A program made the position numbers and the translations under genes. This document shows positions 15,523-24,751 of a stretch of DNA of 55,898 bases, piece by piece. The notes below the pieces were generated by a model. The model searched no databases and was not told where the DNA came from. It worked only from the letters and a program-made list of their open reading frames with translations. The stretch's first letter is position 1, and the number at the start of each line of letters is the position of its first letter. The stretch comes from Bacteroidales bacterium (lineage in GTDB: Bacteria > Bacteroidota > Bacteroidia > Bacteroidales > UBA932): positions 1 through 55,898 of the forward strand of contig JAFQHE010000048.1 in the NCBI GenBank assembly GCA_017398125.1. Direction: 5' to 3'.

Positions 15523-17166
15523 CTAGTTCTTTTGCTCGTTCACAACAGCTCTCTTGTATGTATCAGAGTAACCAGGGAACATCGGTTGTGGAGGAATTTT
15601 GGTCGAGTGGCCGTTGTTCTTGAAGGTGCCGTCGGGATTCTGATGTTTGGTATTTCCATCTATATATTTTACAAGCAGGTATTCATCAAGTGCCTTCCAC
15701 TTCTTGAAGAGAGCATTGGCCTGGTTTACAGAGAACTCTGTAAGCATCTCCACTGCTTTTTTCTCCTTTAATGCGAGGGCTTGTGCGTCTGCTGCGGCAA
15801 CTGCCTTAATCATATTGAGCTCATGTTCATCAACTCTCTCTCTAACCTCTTTGCCAATATGGTTATATCTGAGATATGCAAATTGGGCTATCCTGTTCTG
15901 GAGCCAGAACATTGAGGTAGGGGAGTACTCAAGCATTGAGCCGTTGCCAAGCTTGTAGTGGTCTGAAATCTCGGTAGAGCATGCGTAGAACGGACTTAAA
16001 GGGGCTGTGCCGGCGTCATCTACTGCAAACCAGAAGAGTCCGCCAATGTGGTTTGGCAGCCATCCCCTGCACTGGCCTACAAACCAGAAACCGGTCTGCT
16101 GGGTTGCTATGGCGCGCTCGTTGTGAGCCTTTTTGCCATCTATCTCTATTGATGAAGGACGCCAGCGGTATGGAAGTTCATTGCCGCCTGCTCCAATGCC
16201 TTTGGTCATGTCAAACTCTGTTCCTTCATAGTGGTCGCGCATCATGTCTGCCACATCCTTTACACTCAGTTTTTCTTTGGCCTTTACATAGAGCGGCATC
16301 CTGTTTTTGGGGTTTTCACCGCGGGCAAGGTCAATATATTTGTCCATATCTTCGGCTCCGTGCTTTTTGAAGAAACTCCAAACTCGCGCCTCGCATGATC
16401 TCATTCCCGAGAAATCAAGCGGACCGTATGTGTCGGCAAAACTGAACTCCTCGTCTTTACCGCTGAACAGACCCATCTCCCTTGCCTGGGTGATCACATC
16501 TTTTGAGTAGAGGCAATTTTCAGGGTCATTCAAAGGGAATGTGGTTATTCTTGCGGCATTGGCATGGGCAGAGATGCAGCCGTCTGGAATACGTACGGCA
16601 ACCCATACTGCACCTTTGTTGGCATTCTCTCCATTTACATATTTGGGTTTGCGGGCAATTATATCCATGAACCAAACTTCATTAGGGTCGGCAAATGAGA
16701 TTGATTCACCACTTGAAGCATATCCGTATTGGTCAAGAAGCGATGTGAAAATTTCAATTGCCTGGCGTGCAGTAGAGGCGCGCTGAAGGGTTATGTAGAT
16801 AAGCGAACCGTAATCAAGAATTGCTGAGGTATCAATAAGTTCGGGGAGGCCTCCCCAGGTAGATTCTCCAATAAGCACCTGGTGCTCATTCATATTTCCA
16901 ATCACATTGTAAGTATATGGGACTTGTGGTATATACCCCAGAAAGCGCTCTTTGCCCCATTCAAGTACCTCAATCCTCTCGCCATTGCGGTGCTTCCCGC
17001 CCGGCATGAATACAAGTGTTCCATAGCGGGTGTGTGAATCTGCAGCGTAGCTGACCATAACAGAACCATCTTGGCTCGCACCTTTTGAAACGAGCAGGTT
17101 GGTACAGGCAAGTGCCTGGTATAAGGAGATTATTGAAATGGCTGTCAGTAGGGCAATTCTTTTCAT
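15523..17166 (-). CDS. Family C69 dipeptidase (PepD-like), exported
   Basis: The 547-residue protein from the ATG at 17166 has a signal peptide followed by ACTNLLVSKGASQDGS; in family C69 this Cys (C21) becomes the N-terminal nucleophile after processing. Further family blocks are ADSHTRYG, NMNEHQVLIGESTWGG, and FADPNEVWFMDI. These Ntn-hydrolases cleave dipeptides; in Bacteroidales they are probably periplasmic and serve amino-acid nutrition. An ATG seven codons upstream (17187) is possible but MKRIALLTA gives the better signal. Monocistronic; no clear promoter seen. Confidence 0.88.
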   Translation of the reverse strand: MKRIALLTAISIISLYQALACTNLLVSKGASQDGSVMVSYAADSHTRYGTLVFMPGGKHRNGERIEVLEWGKERFLGYIPQVPYTYNVIGNMNEHQVLIGESTWGGLPELIDTSAILDYGSLIYITLQRASTARQAIEIFTSLLDQYGYASSGESISFADPNEVWFMDIIARKPKYVNGENANKGAVWVAVRIPDGCISAHANAARITTFPLNDPENCLYSKDVITQAREMGLFSGKDEEFSFADTYGPLDFSGMRSCEARVWSFFKKHGAEDMDKYIDLARGENPKNRMPLYVKAKEKLSVKDVADMMRDHYEGTEFDMTKGIGAGGNELPYRWRPSSIEIDGKKAHNERAIATQQTGFWFVGQCRGWLPNHIGGLFWFAVDDAGTAPLSPFYACSTEISDHYKLGNGSMLEYSPTSMFWLQNRIAQFAYLRYNHIGKEVRERVDEHELNMIKAVAAADAQALALKEKKAVEMLTEFSVNQANALFKKWKALDEYLLVKYIDGNTKHQNPDGTFKNNGHSTKIPPQPMFPGYSDTYKRAVVNEQKN

Positions 17167-17304
17167 AAAATTGTAGTTGGTTATCATTTGTTTTTATTCA
17201 TTTTATTGTTGCCATCTTTAATTTTGGCATTTTGTTGCATTGTGTTGTGGGTAGCAATCCTTTATGTCGCAGACAACAATTTCAAGCAGGATAAACCTTC
17301 GCTG

Positions 17305-19434
17305 CTAATGTTCAGGTGTCTTCTCCTTGAACATATCGGTAACCCATTCGCGTGCCTTGTCATAGTGTTGTGATTCATTATGCCCTAACGGGTCTGAGAA
17401 TGAGATATATTCTCCTTGTTCAAGCTGTTCGGGATATATTACAACCATACTGTTGTTGGTAAAGTTTCGGGCCAATTGTGCCGGCATTCTCTCAAGGTAT
17501 GCATCATAAGACAAAGAGCCTTTGCGCGCACTTACAACCACAAAGAGATGCGATGAGTGTACCTGTTCCTTGATTTTTGAAAAGTTACACCACTCAATTT
17601 TCTGATTGTAGAATGCCAGGTTGCCTGCAGGGCCTCTTTGGAATACCTCCTTTATATAAGTTATTGTGGTCTCATTGCTGTAAAAACATATATTGCAGGC
17701 AAGTTGTGATGCCATTCGGCCAAGGCTCTCAAGCCACTTTACAAACCCAGTCTCATATTCTGCTTTTGGCGGCACAGAAACATGGATTCTGCTGATTGTA
17801 TTTGCCGGAACAAGATACCTGGCAATCAGTACCTGCCTGAAGGTGCCTTTAAGCAGACTTTCTGTAAGCGAACCAAAGAATGAGTCAATAATATTGGCCT
17901 TGTAGTGGAGTCCAAGAACAATGTTCGTTGCACCGTATTCATGGATTGTATGGGTAATTCCACTTGCTACATTTATATCATATCGTGTGACCGTATTTAC
18001 CTTAACATCAGCTGCTGCCGCAATCATTGCAGCCTTCTCAAGATTCTTTTGCCCTATCTGTTTGCGGTCCTTTATATTTGAACTGCCTGTAATGACATTG
18101 AGTGCCACAAGCGCGTTGCCCTGTTTGCTCTCCTTTAGCATGAGGGCAAGGTTCACGAGGTTTTCTGTAGTCTCAGGATTTGCAACAGGAATAAGTATCT
18201 GTTCCATCTCGGTACTCTTGTCCTCCTCCTTTTCGGCAAACTGTAGCTTCTCATCAAGTGCAAATTTGCGGGCAGATCTCTCTGTTGCCAATGAGCTTAT
18301 AATGCAGGTAAAGAGAATCATTACAACAGTGCCGTTGAGAACATCGTCATTGAGGAGTTTCTCGCCATTCTCCATTATTATCTTGTTGCCGACAAGAACA
18401 GCAGCCAAAGTTGCTGCAGCCTGTGCGTTGCTCAATCCAAAGATCATGTTGCGTTCATTGCTACCCATTTTGTAGATCTTTTGGGTGAAAAATGCTGCAA
18501 GCCATTTACTCAATGTTGCAACCAGCGTCATTACAATGGCAACTTTAAGAGCCTCACCGCCGGTAAGCATACTGTTTACGTCAATGATCATACCCACTCC
18601 TATAAGGAAGTAGGGAATGAAGAGGGCGTTGCCTACAAACTCAAGCCTGTTCATAAGAGGTGAGACATGTGGAATAAGTCTGTTGAGTGCAATACCTGTA
18701 AGGAACGCGCCAAGAATGCCCTCCATGCCCACCATGGCCATAAGACCTCCTCCAAGGAAGACCATTGCAAGCACAAAAACGAACTGCATTATATTGTCGG
18801 AGTAGTTCCTGAAGAAAATTCTTCCAATAAGAGGAAAAACAAATATTATAATGAGGGTCAGGACGGTAACCTTAACTCCCATCATTATCCAGAACATGCT
18901 GTCTGATTCACCTTTGAACATACCGCTTATAATAGCAAGAATAAGTAGGGCGAGGGTTACGGTAACAACGGTACCTCCAATCGTAATGTTTACGCTCCTT
19001 AACTTTGAGAGGCCGTATCTGCTTATTATAGGGTAAGTTACAAGAGTATGCGAAGCGTACATACTTGCAAGGAGTATTGATGTGGTCAGTCCGTATCCAA
19101 GGAATTCCATACTGCTCCAGGTACCAAGAACCATCGGGATTATGAAGGTAAGAAGACCAAAAACAACTCCTTTGCTCTTGTTCTTTTTGAAATCCTCCAT
19201 ATCCATCTCAAGTCCTGCCAGAAACATGATGTAATAGAGACCGACTTTTCCGAAAAGTTCAAAACTGCTGTCACGTTCAAGAATATTGAAGCCATATTCA
19301 CCCACAAGCACACCTGCCAGGATCATTCCAATTATATGCGGAATGCGGAGTCTCTCCAGAATCATTGGGGCAAAAAGGATGATGATCATTACCAGAAAGA
19401 ATATCCAAGTGGGGTCAGTAATAGGAAGAGTCAT
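17305..19434 (-). CDS. CPA2 (KefB-type) Na+/H+ or K+/H+ antiporter with C-terminal universal-stress-like domains
   Basis: The 709-residue protein has an N-terminal antiporter domain (about residues 1-395) with some twelve membrane segments: RIPHIIGMILAGVLVGEYGF, LFGKVGLYYIMFLAGLEMD, and MEGILGAFLTGIALNRLIP. After ATERSARKFALDEK the remaining ~300 residues are cytoplasmic and look like two UspA-type domains (MEQILIPVANPETTENLVNL at the first; SRIHVSVPPKAEYETGF at the second). Proteins of this layout exchange cations for protons in pH and salt homeostasis; the Usp part is thought to sense nucleotides or stress. Ion specificity cannot be read from the sequence. Single gene on the minus strand. 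Confidence 0.85.
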   Translation of the reverse strand: MTLPITDPTWIFFLVMIIILFAPMILERLRIPHIIGMILAGVLVGEYGFNILERDSSFELFGKVGLYYIMFLAGLEMDMEDFKKNKSKGVVFGLLTFIIPMVLGTWSSMEFLGYGLTTSILLASMYASHTLVTYPIISRYGLSKLRSVNITIGGTVVTVTLALLILAIISGMFKGESDSMFWIMMGVKVTVLTLIIIFVFPLIGRIFFRNYSDNIMQFVFVLAMVFLGGGLMAMVGMEGILGAFLTGIALNRLIPHVSPLMNRLEFVGNALFIPYFLIGVGMIIDVNSMLTGGEALKVAIVMTLVATLSKWLAAFFTQKIYKMGSNERNMIFGLSNAQAAATLAAVLVGNKIIMENGEKLLNDDVLNGTVVMILFTCIISSLATERSARKFALDEKLQFAEKEEDKSTEMEQILIPVANPETTENLVNLALMLKESKQGNALVALNVITGSSNIKDRKQIGQKNLEKAAMIAAAADVKVNTVTRYDINVASGITHTIHEYGATNIVLGLHYKANIIDSFFGSLTESLLKGTFRQVLIARYLVPANTISRIHVSVPPKAEYETGFVKWLESLGRMASQLACNICFYSNETTITYIKEVFQRGPAGNLAFYNQKIEWCNFSKIKEQVHSSHLFVVVSARKGSLSYDAYLERMPAQLARNFTNNSMVVIYPEQLEQGEYISFSDPLGHNESQHYDKAREWVTDMFKEKTPEH

Positions 19435-19720
19435 TTTTATATGCTTTAAACGGTGTCTAATGTAATTTTTAAATATCCCGTAGTCTCTGTATCAACAGAT
19501 TGTCCGGAAAGATATGGCTGAATGTTCCCGAAGGCTGCCTGACTTTTACTACAATTTGGCAGAAATCTCCATTCTGGAGCATTGCGACACGTAAAATTAC
19601 AAAAAATATTCTAAAATTTATATGCTCACAGGCGATGTCGGGACATAAAAAAACTGACCTTAAGGCCAGTTTTTATAAATACCATTATTTCAGATGACAT
19701 TTCATCGGCTTAGTTGATGG
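19435..19720. other. 286-bp gene-less stretch between prfA and the antiporter gene
   Basis: Contains the prfA terminator at 19649-19674 and presumably the antiporter promoter (a weak TACATTAG-like box on the minus strand). I see no supported gene, repeat or RNA. Confidence 0.5.
19649..19674 (-). terminator. Terminator of prfA
   Basis: AAAAACTGACC pairs with GGCCAGTTTTT around a TTAA loop with one mismatch. On the minus strand the stem ends in a T run. It lies about 46 bp after the prfA stop. Confidence 0.8.
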
Positions 19721-20806
19721 CTACTCTTCGCTCTCTTTCAGACGCTCTGCGTTCTCGGCAATCTGAAGCTGGTCAATCACCTCCTGGATTTCTCCGTCCA
19801 TAAATACTGGAAGGTTATACATTGTCCAGTTTATTCTGTGGTCTGTAACCCTACTTTGAGGATAGTTGTATGTACGGATCTTTGCAGAACGGTCACCGGT
19901 AGATACCATGGTTTTTCTTTTGGCAGAAATCTCATTGAGGTACTTCTCATACTCAAGGTTGTAGAGACGTGTCCTCAACTCCTGCAATGCCTTGTCGTAG
20001 TTCTTCAACTGGCTCTTCTCATCCTGGCACTGCACAACAAGTCCGCTCGGGATGTGGGTAAGTCGGATAGCCGAGTAGGTTGTGTTTACAGATTGTCCGC
20101 CAGGACCTGATGAACAGAATGTATCTTTTCTAATATCCTTTTCGTTCAACTCAATATCAAACTCGTCAGCCTCCGGCAATACTGCCACAGATGCTGCGGA
20201 GGTATGTACCCTGCCCTGGGTTTCGGTCTGAGGCACGCGCTGTACACGATGCACACCGCTCTCGTACTTCAGTACTCCGTAAACGCCCTCTCCGCTAACT
20301 TTGCATATAATCTCCTTGAAACCGCCGGCTGCACCCTCGTTCTGGCTTGTAATCTCCATCTTCCAGCCACGCTTTTCAATATATTTTGCATACATCCTGA
20401 AGAGGTCACCTGCAAAGATTGAAGCCTCGTCACCACCTGTACCGCCACGTATCTCAATGATCGCGTTCTTGGCATCCTGCGGATCGGCCGGAATAAGCAA
20501 CAATTTGATGGTCTCCTCCATCTTAGGCAACTCCTCTTCCAGAATGGCAAGTTCCTCTTTGGCCATCTCCCTCAACTCTTCATCCTTTTCAATCTGAAGA
20601 ATCTCTTTTGCCGAGTCATAATCCTCAACCATCTTCTTGTATTTTGCTCCAGCCTCAAGAATTGGTGCAAGTTCCTTGTACTCCTTATTCAACTGAACAT
20701 ATTTTTTCATGTCTCCCATCACTGCAGGATCTGAAATCTGTTCCTGAATAGAGGCGAATTTTGCGTGCAGACCCTCTATCTTGGTCAATAAACTGTTTTC
20801 ACTCAT
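19721..20806 (-). CDS. prfA: Peptide chain release factor 1
   Basis: A 361-residue class I release factor. The GGQ motif in SSGPGGQSVNTTYSAIRLTH is the peptidyl-tRNA hydrolysis site. The stop-codon motif is P-Q-T in VQRVPQTETQGRVHTSAAS, the PxT form that defines RF1 (reads UAA and UAG) rather than the SPF of RF2. The N-terminal coiled-coil domain is about 1-95. I start at the ATG at 20806 (MSENSLLTKIEG); the longer ORF from 20830 uses a non-typical N-terminal extension. Confidence 0.95.
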   Translation of the reverse strand: MSENSLLTKIEGLHAKFASIQEQISDPAVMGDMKKYVQLNKEYKELAPILEAGAKYKKMVEDYDSAKEILQIEKDEELREMAKEELAILEEELPKMEETIKLLLIPADPQDAKNAIIEIRGGTGGDEASIFAGDLFRMYAKYIEKRGWKMEITSQNEGAAGGFKEIICKVSGEGVYGVLKYESGVHRVQRVPQTETQGRVHTSAASVAVLPEADEFDIELNEKDIRKDTFCSSGPGGQSVNTTYSAIRLTHIPSGLVVQCQDEKSQLKNYDKALQELRTRLYNLEYEKYLNEISAKRKTMVSTGDRSAKIRTYNYPQSRVTDHRINWTMYNLPVFMDGEIQEVIDQLQIAENAERLKESEE

Positions 20807-20885
20807 AAATTTCCGATAAATAACGTGCAAAAATATGCAAATTAATGTAAACTAAAAAAAATGAAGATAGTTTTGAATTAATTTC

Positions 20886-20893
20886 TACATTTG
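20886..20893 (+). promoter_or_regulatory. -7 box before the BioG-like gene
   Basis: TACATTTG, 21 bp before the ATG at 20915. It overlaps a possible TTG start at 20891, which argues for the ATG. A second match, TAGTTTTG, is at 20868-20875. Confidence 0.45.
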
Positions 20894-20914
20894 TATAGCA
20901 TAAATTGTCTCCTG

Positions 20915-21742
20915 ATGGAAAGTAAATTCTATAACAACAAGTCGGACAAACTGATTCTTGTTTTCTCGGGATGGGGCAGTGATGAAAATATTTTTTCCCA
21001 TCTGTCGGGCGAAAAATATGATGTGATTATATGTTACAATTATACTCATGTGAGGCCTGAAAGTTGTCTTGGATGTGATTGTGTGATGGAACAGAAGAGT
21101 ACGCAGTGTCCATTCTACAACATATTCAAGCGCTATTCAGAGATTAATGTTGTGGCATGGGGAACAGGGGTATGGATGGCCTCTTTGACGTTTGAACTCT
21201 ATTTCCACCATTTGGGGGCACAAGGCAGATTCAAGATACTCAGACTCATTAAAAAGATCAGAAGGTCTGTTGCCATAAATGGTACTCTGTTTCCAATAAG
21301 CAATACATGGGGATTGAGCCAGAGAATGTTCAATAATACAGTTGAGGGTTTCAAAGAGGATGTGGCAAATAACTTTACTGCAGCGAATTCTCCAAGACTT
21401 GAAAAGTTCAACCTTAAAATCTGTTCAAACAGAACGACTTATAGCAGGTATATGGCACAGGCTCCGCATAGAGGACTTGAAGATTTGCTCAATGAACTTG
21501 TTGCGATAAAGGAAAATTTTACCGTATCCAATGCAATTTTGTGGAATAAGGCCATAATAGGTACTAAGGATACAATAATACCGGCAAAGCACCAGACCAG
21601 ATTCTGGACCGATTATGATTTGGGTACAGATCGTACAAAACGGATAGCATCGGAGTCTGGCGGGTTCAAAATTGAATATATTGATGCCCCGCACTATCCA
21701 TTCTTTTTGTGGAAAAGTTGGGATGAAATTGTGGAGATGTAA
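20915..21742 (+). CDS. BioG-like (DUF452) alpha/beta-hydrolase fold protein lacking the nucleophile Ser
   Basis: The 275-residue protein resembles DUF452/BioG, the pimeloyl-ACP methyl ester esterase of biotin synthesis: LILVFSGWGSDENIF (14-28) at the oxyanion-strand region, and an Asp in IIGTKDTIIP and a His in DAPHYPFFLW near the end. The nucleophile elbow, expected as A-W-S-x-G, reads AWGTGVWMA (81-89), so the Ser is Gly83. A Cys cluster C51-x2-C54-x-C56-x8-C65 lies between. Without the Ser, esterase activity is doubtful. No biotin gene is adjacent; the patatin gene follows by 9 bp. The ATG at 20915 gives the usual family start. Confidence 0.65.
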   Translation: MESKFYNNKSDKLILVFSGWGSDENIFSHLSGEKYDVIICYNYTHVRPESCLGCDCVMEQKSTQCPFYNIFKRYSEINVVAWGTGVWMASLTFELYFHHLGAQGRFKILRLIKKIRRSVAINGTLFPISNTWGLSQRMFNNTVEGFKEDVANNFTAANSPRLEKFNLKICSNRTTYSRYMAQAPHRGLEDLLNELVAIKENFTVSNAILWNKAIIGTKDTIIPAKHQTRFWTDYDLGTDRTKRIASESGGFKIEYIDAPHYPFFLWKSWDEIVEM

Positions 21743-21751
21743 ATAGTGAAA

Positions 21752-22603
21752 ATGGAAAGAAGTTATGATTTGAATCAGAGGAGTTCCCTTATCCTTGAGG
21801 GTGGCGGTATGAGAGGCGTATTTACATGTGGAGTGCTTGATAATTTTATGGAACGTGGGATACGTTTCCCTTTTACAGTTGGAGTGAGTGCAGGAGCGTG
21901 TAATGGCCTTTCATATATGTCTGGACAGAGGGGCAGGGCAAAATATAGTAATATTGATCTGCTTGAAAAGTATCACTATGTGGGATTGAAATACCTCTTT
22001 ACCCAGCGGAACATTATGGATTTCAAATTATTGTTTGAGGATTTTCCGGAGAGGATAATCCCTTATGATTATGATGCTTACTTCAGATGCAGTGAACGTT
22101 TTGCCATGGTTACCACCAACTGCATTACGGGAGAGGCAAACTATTTTGAGGAAAAGAGCAGCCCAAAACGGGTTATGGAGATTGTACGTGCATCGAGCAG
22201 TCTTCCTTTTGTTAGCCCTATTAGCTACGTGGACGGTATTCCAATGCTGGACGGCGGCATTGCCGATTCAATTCCCATCATCTATACCCGACAGCTAGGC
22301 TTTACCAACAATTTTGTAGTACTTACCCGTAACAGGGGCTACCGTAAAGAGATAAAGCGGCAGCCATATATCAAATTGTTTTACGGGAAGTATCCAAAGT
22401 TGAGGGATGCTATTGCAAACCGTAATGCCATATACAACAGAACGTTGGATTATATTGAGGAGATGGAGGATAAAGGGGAGATACTTGTGGTTAGACCGGT
22501 AAAACCAATAGAGGTTGACCGAATTGAAAAGGATGCCGATAAATTGAGAAGACTCTATGAAGAAGGGTATGCTTTGGCATCGGCCATCAATTTTGTAAAG
22601 TAG
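21752..22603 (+). CDS. Patatin-like phospholipase (RssA/YjjU type)
   Basis: A 283-residue patatin-family lipid acyl hydrolase with a Ser-Asp dyad. The oxyanion loop is EGGGMRGVF, the nucleophile Ser is in GVSAGACNG, and the Asp is in MLDGGIADSIPI. The C-terminal part (NAIYNRTLDYIEEMEDKGEI, then VVRPVKPIEVDRIEKD) matches the YjjU/RssA subgroup rather than eukaryote-like patatins. No signal peptide, so probably cytoplasmic or membrane-associated. The in-frame GTG at 21746 is less likely than the ATG at 21752. It is probably co-transcribed with the BioG-like gene. Confidence 0.88.
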   Translation: MERSYDLNQRSSLILEGGGMRGVFTCGVLDNFMERGIRFPFTVGVSAGACNGLSYMSGQRGRAKYSNIDLLEKYHYVGLKYLFTQRNIMDFKLLFEDFPERIIPYDYDAYFRCSERFAMVTTNCITGEANYFEEKSSPKRVMEIVRASSSLPFVSPISYVDGIPMLDGGIADSIPIIYTRQLGFTNNFVVLTRNRGYRKEIKRQPYIKLFYGKYPKLRDAIANRNAIYNRTLDYIEEMEDKGEILVVRPVKPIEVDRIEKDADKLRRLYEEGYALASAINFVK

Positions 22604-22685
22604 ACCGCAAAACTCCATGCACGGATTGTCAGATCAGATTCAACAGATAACATAAACCGGGATATAAATGAAAAAATATAGAACA

Positions 22686-23591
22686 ATGAAAAGACCAAAT
22701 TTTCTTAAAAAAGGAGATACTGTAGCAGTAATTGCAATAGCTTCAGCACCATCTGATGCCCAATTGGCAGCCAACTGGAAAGAGCAGCTTGAAAGCTGGG
22801 GACTGAAGGTAAAGATAGGTGAGAATATAACTGCAAAGTTCCCCGGAGATTTTGCCGGTACACATCAGCAGAGAGCCGATGATCTTGCTGCAATGGTTGC
22901 AGACAAAGAGGTGAAGGCCATCATCTCCATACGTGGTGGCTATGGAACTATGCATACAATTAAAAATCTTGACCTTGAAGCATTTAAGGATAATCCTAAA
23001 TGGCTCGTAGGTTATAGTGATATAACAATACTCCACTATGCACTCCAGAAGATGGGTATTGAGTCTATTCATGGAGCAATGACCGGTACATTTACAGAGG
23101 AGTTTGACGGCTTTTCTCAGAATTCGCTTAAAAATGCACTCTTTGGAGAGGTAGCTGCATATACCACCAATCCAAGCCAATACAATACATTCGGCTCAGC
23201 CAGGGGACGTCTGATTGGAGGAAATCTCACTTTGATGAGAAATCTCATAGCCACTCCCAATGACAATGACTTCAATGAGCCTACAATCCTTTTCATTGAG
23301 GATATAGATGAGAGAATGTATACAATTGACAGCAAATTGTGGCATTTGCGCGAATGTGGGCATCTTGCAAAATGCAAGGGAATTGTAGTGGGATATTTTA
23401 CAGATACACGTGAAGAGGATCAGTGGCAGAGAAGTGTTTATGATCTGATACACGAGTATACTTCTCCTCTCGGAATACCGGTAATGTTCAATTTCCCTTG
23501 CGGACATGAGCATCCCAATGCCAGCATCTATCTTGGACACGAAGTTGAAATGAGTGTCGGGGAACAGGGGGGAGTCTTGAGATTTATTTAA
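22686..23591 (+). CDS. LD-carboxypeptidase (family S66, LdcA-like)
   Basis: A 301-residue S66 peptidase, cleaving the D-Ala from murein tetrapeptides in cytoplasmic peptidoglycan recycling. The Ser-Glu-His triad is visible: Ser in VGYSDITILHYAL, Glu in LFIEDIDERMYTID, His in FPCGHEHPNASIYLG. SIRGGYGTMH is another family block. No signal peptide, consistent with a cytosolic enzyme. The first ATG at 22668 would add six residues; MKRPNFLKKGD at 22686 looks like the usual start. It is separated from the patatin gene by about 80 bp. Confidence 0.9.
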   Translation: MKRPNFLKKGDTVAVIAIASAPSDAQLAANWKEQLESWGLKVKIGENITAKFPGDFAGTHQQRADDLAAMVADKEVKAIISIRGGYGTMHTIKNLDLEAFKDNPKWLVGYSDITILHYALQKMGIESIHGAMTGTFTEEFDGFSQNSLKNALFGEVAAYTTNPSQYNTFGSARGRLIGGNLTLMRNLIATPNDNDFNEPTILFIEDIDERMYTIDSKLWHLRECGHLAKCKGIVVGYFTDTREEDQWQRSVYDLIHEYTSPLGIPVMFNFPCGHEHPNASIYLGHEVEMSVGEQGGVLRFI

Positions 23592-23663
23592 GAGAGATTT
23601 TAAACCTTGCCTGTTTTTTGATGTCATACTATATTAATTTACCCTGTTTAACCATATTTGACA

Positions 23664-24743
23664 ATGAATAAAAAACTAAAATGGGGCCTTGTTGCATTGG
23701 CCCTCATGGCTTTGGCCGGATGGGGTATCTATTCCCATCTTCCAAAAACAAATGAGGAACTTGTTGCTGCCGATAAAATTGTAAAGACCAGCAGCAGAAA
23801 ATCAACTCTAAATGTAAATGCTATAGTGGTAGAACCACAGACAATTTCTGATGAAATTTTTATAAATGGAAGCCTGTTGCCTGATGAGGAGGTAGATCTT
23901 TCGTTCGAGACATCCGGCAAGATTGTTGAAATTAATTTCAAGGAGGGTACATTCGTTAAGAAGGGTGACCTTTTGGCCAAGGTAAATGACAAACCACTTC
24001 AGGCTCAGCTTCACCGACTTACTTCTCAGATAAAATTGGCGGAAGATAGAGTATATCGTCAGAGCAAACTGTTGCAAAAGGATGCAGTGAGTCAGGAGGC
24101 ATACGAACAGGTCAAAACAGATTTGGCGACACTGAATGCCGATATAGAACTTGTGAAGGCAAATATAGAGCAGACTGAGTTGAGGGCTCCGTTCGATGGT
24201 GTAATTGGTTTGAGGGGTGTCAGTGTGGGAAGTTACGCCTCTCCTTCTGTGGTTGTTGCAAAGTTGGCAAAAATTTCTCCGATCAAGGTGGAATTTGCAG
24301 TTCCCGAGAGGTATGCCAACGATGTTAAGGTCGGTTATAATGTAAAATTCTCTTTGACAGGAGAGTTGAACCAGTTCAATGCAAAAGTCTATGCCAAGGA
24401 GTCTATGATTGATCCTACAACACATACACTTACTGTCAGGGCTCTGTATGAGAACCCTAAAGGCGCGTCTCTTGCCGGACGTTATGCCTCTGTAAATCTC
24501 GAAAAGCAGAGGATAGAGGATGCAATAATTGTCCCTTCAGAGGCAATTGTGCCTGAGATGGGTGTAGACAAACTTTATCTCTACAAGAGCGGAAAGGCTC
24601 AGCCTGTATCTGTTGTTACAGGTATCAGAACTGATGGTGCCGTGCAGATAGTTGATGGCCTCAAGCAGGGTGATACTGTTATTGTTTCAGGTACTCTACA
24701 ATTGCGTACGGGATTGCCTGTTGTGTTGGATAATATAGATTGA
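23664..24743 (+). CDS. RND efflux periplasmic adaptor (HlyD/MFP family)
   Basis: A 359-residue membrane-fusion protein. It has an N-terminal membrane anchor (about 5-23), then a barrel-sandwich lipoyl half (FETSGKIVEINFKEGTFVKK) and a helical hairpin (about 110-165). The second lipoyl half follows (TELRAPFDGVIGLRGVSVGS), then beta-barrel and membrane-proximal domains ending with VSGTLQLRTGLPV. It links the inner-membrane pump to the outer-membrane channel, both encoded just downstream. The ATG at 23664 is preferred to a TTG two codons earlier. First gene of a three-gene efflux operon; the permease starts 8 bp after its stop. Confidence 0.92.
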   Translation: MNKKLKWGLVALALMALAGWGIYSHLPKTNEELVAADKIVKTSSRKSTLNVNAIVVEPQTISDEIFINGSLLPDEEVDLSFETSGKIVEINFKEGTFVKKGDLLAKVNDKPLQAQLHRLTSQIKLAEDRVYRQSKLLQKDAVSQEAYEQVKTDLATLNADIELVKANIEQTELRAPFDGVIGLRGVSVGSYASPSVVVAKLAKISPIKVEFAVPERYANDVKVGYNVKFSLTGELNQFNAKVYAKESMIDPTTHTLTVRALYENPKGASLAGRYASVNLEKQRIEDAIIVPSEAIVPEMGVDKLYLYKSGKAQPVSVVTGIRTDGAVQIVDGLKQGDTVIVSGTLQLRTGLPVVLDNID

Positions 24744-24751
24744 CCTGCCCT

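Noticed and set aside
19500-19697. 65-codon plus-strand ORF between prfA and the antiporter gene
   Set aside because: It runs through the prfA terminator hairpin and has no family resemblance or good start context.
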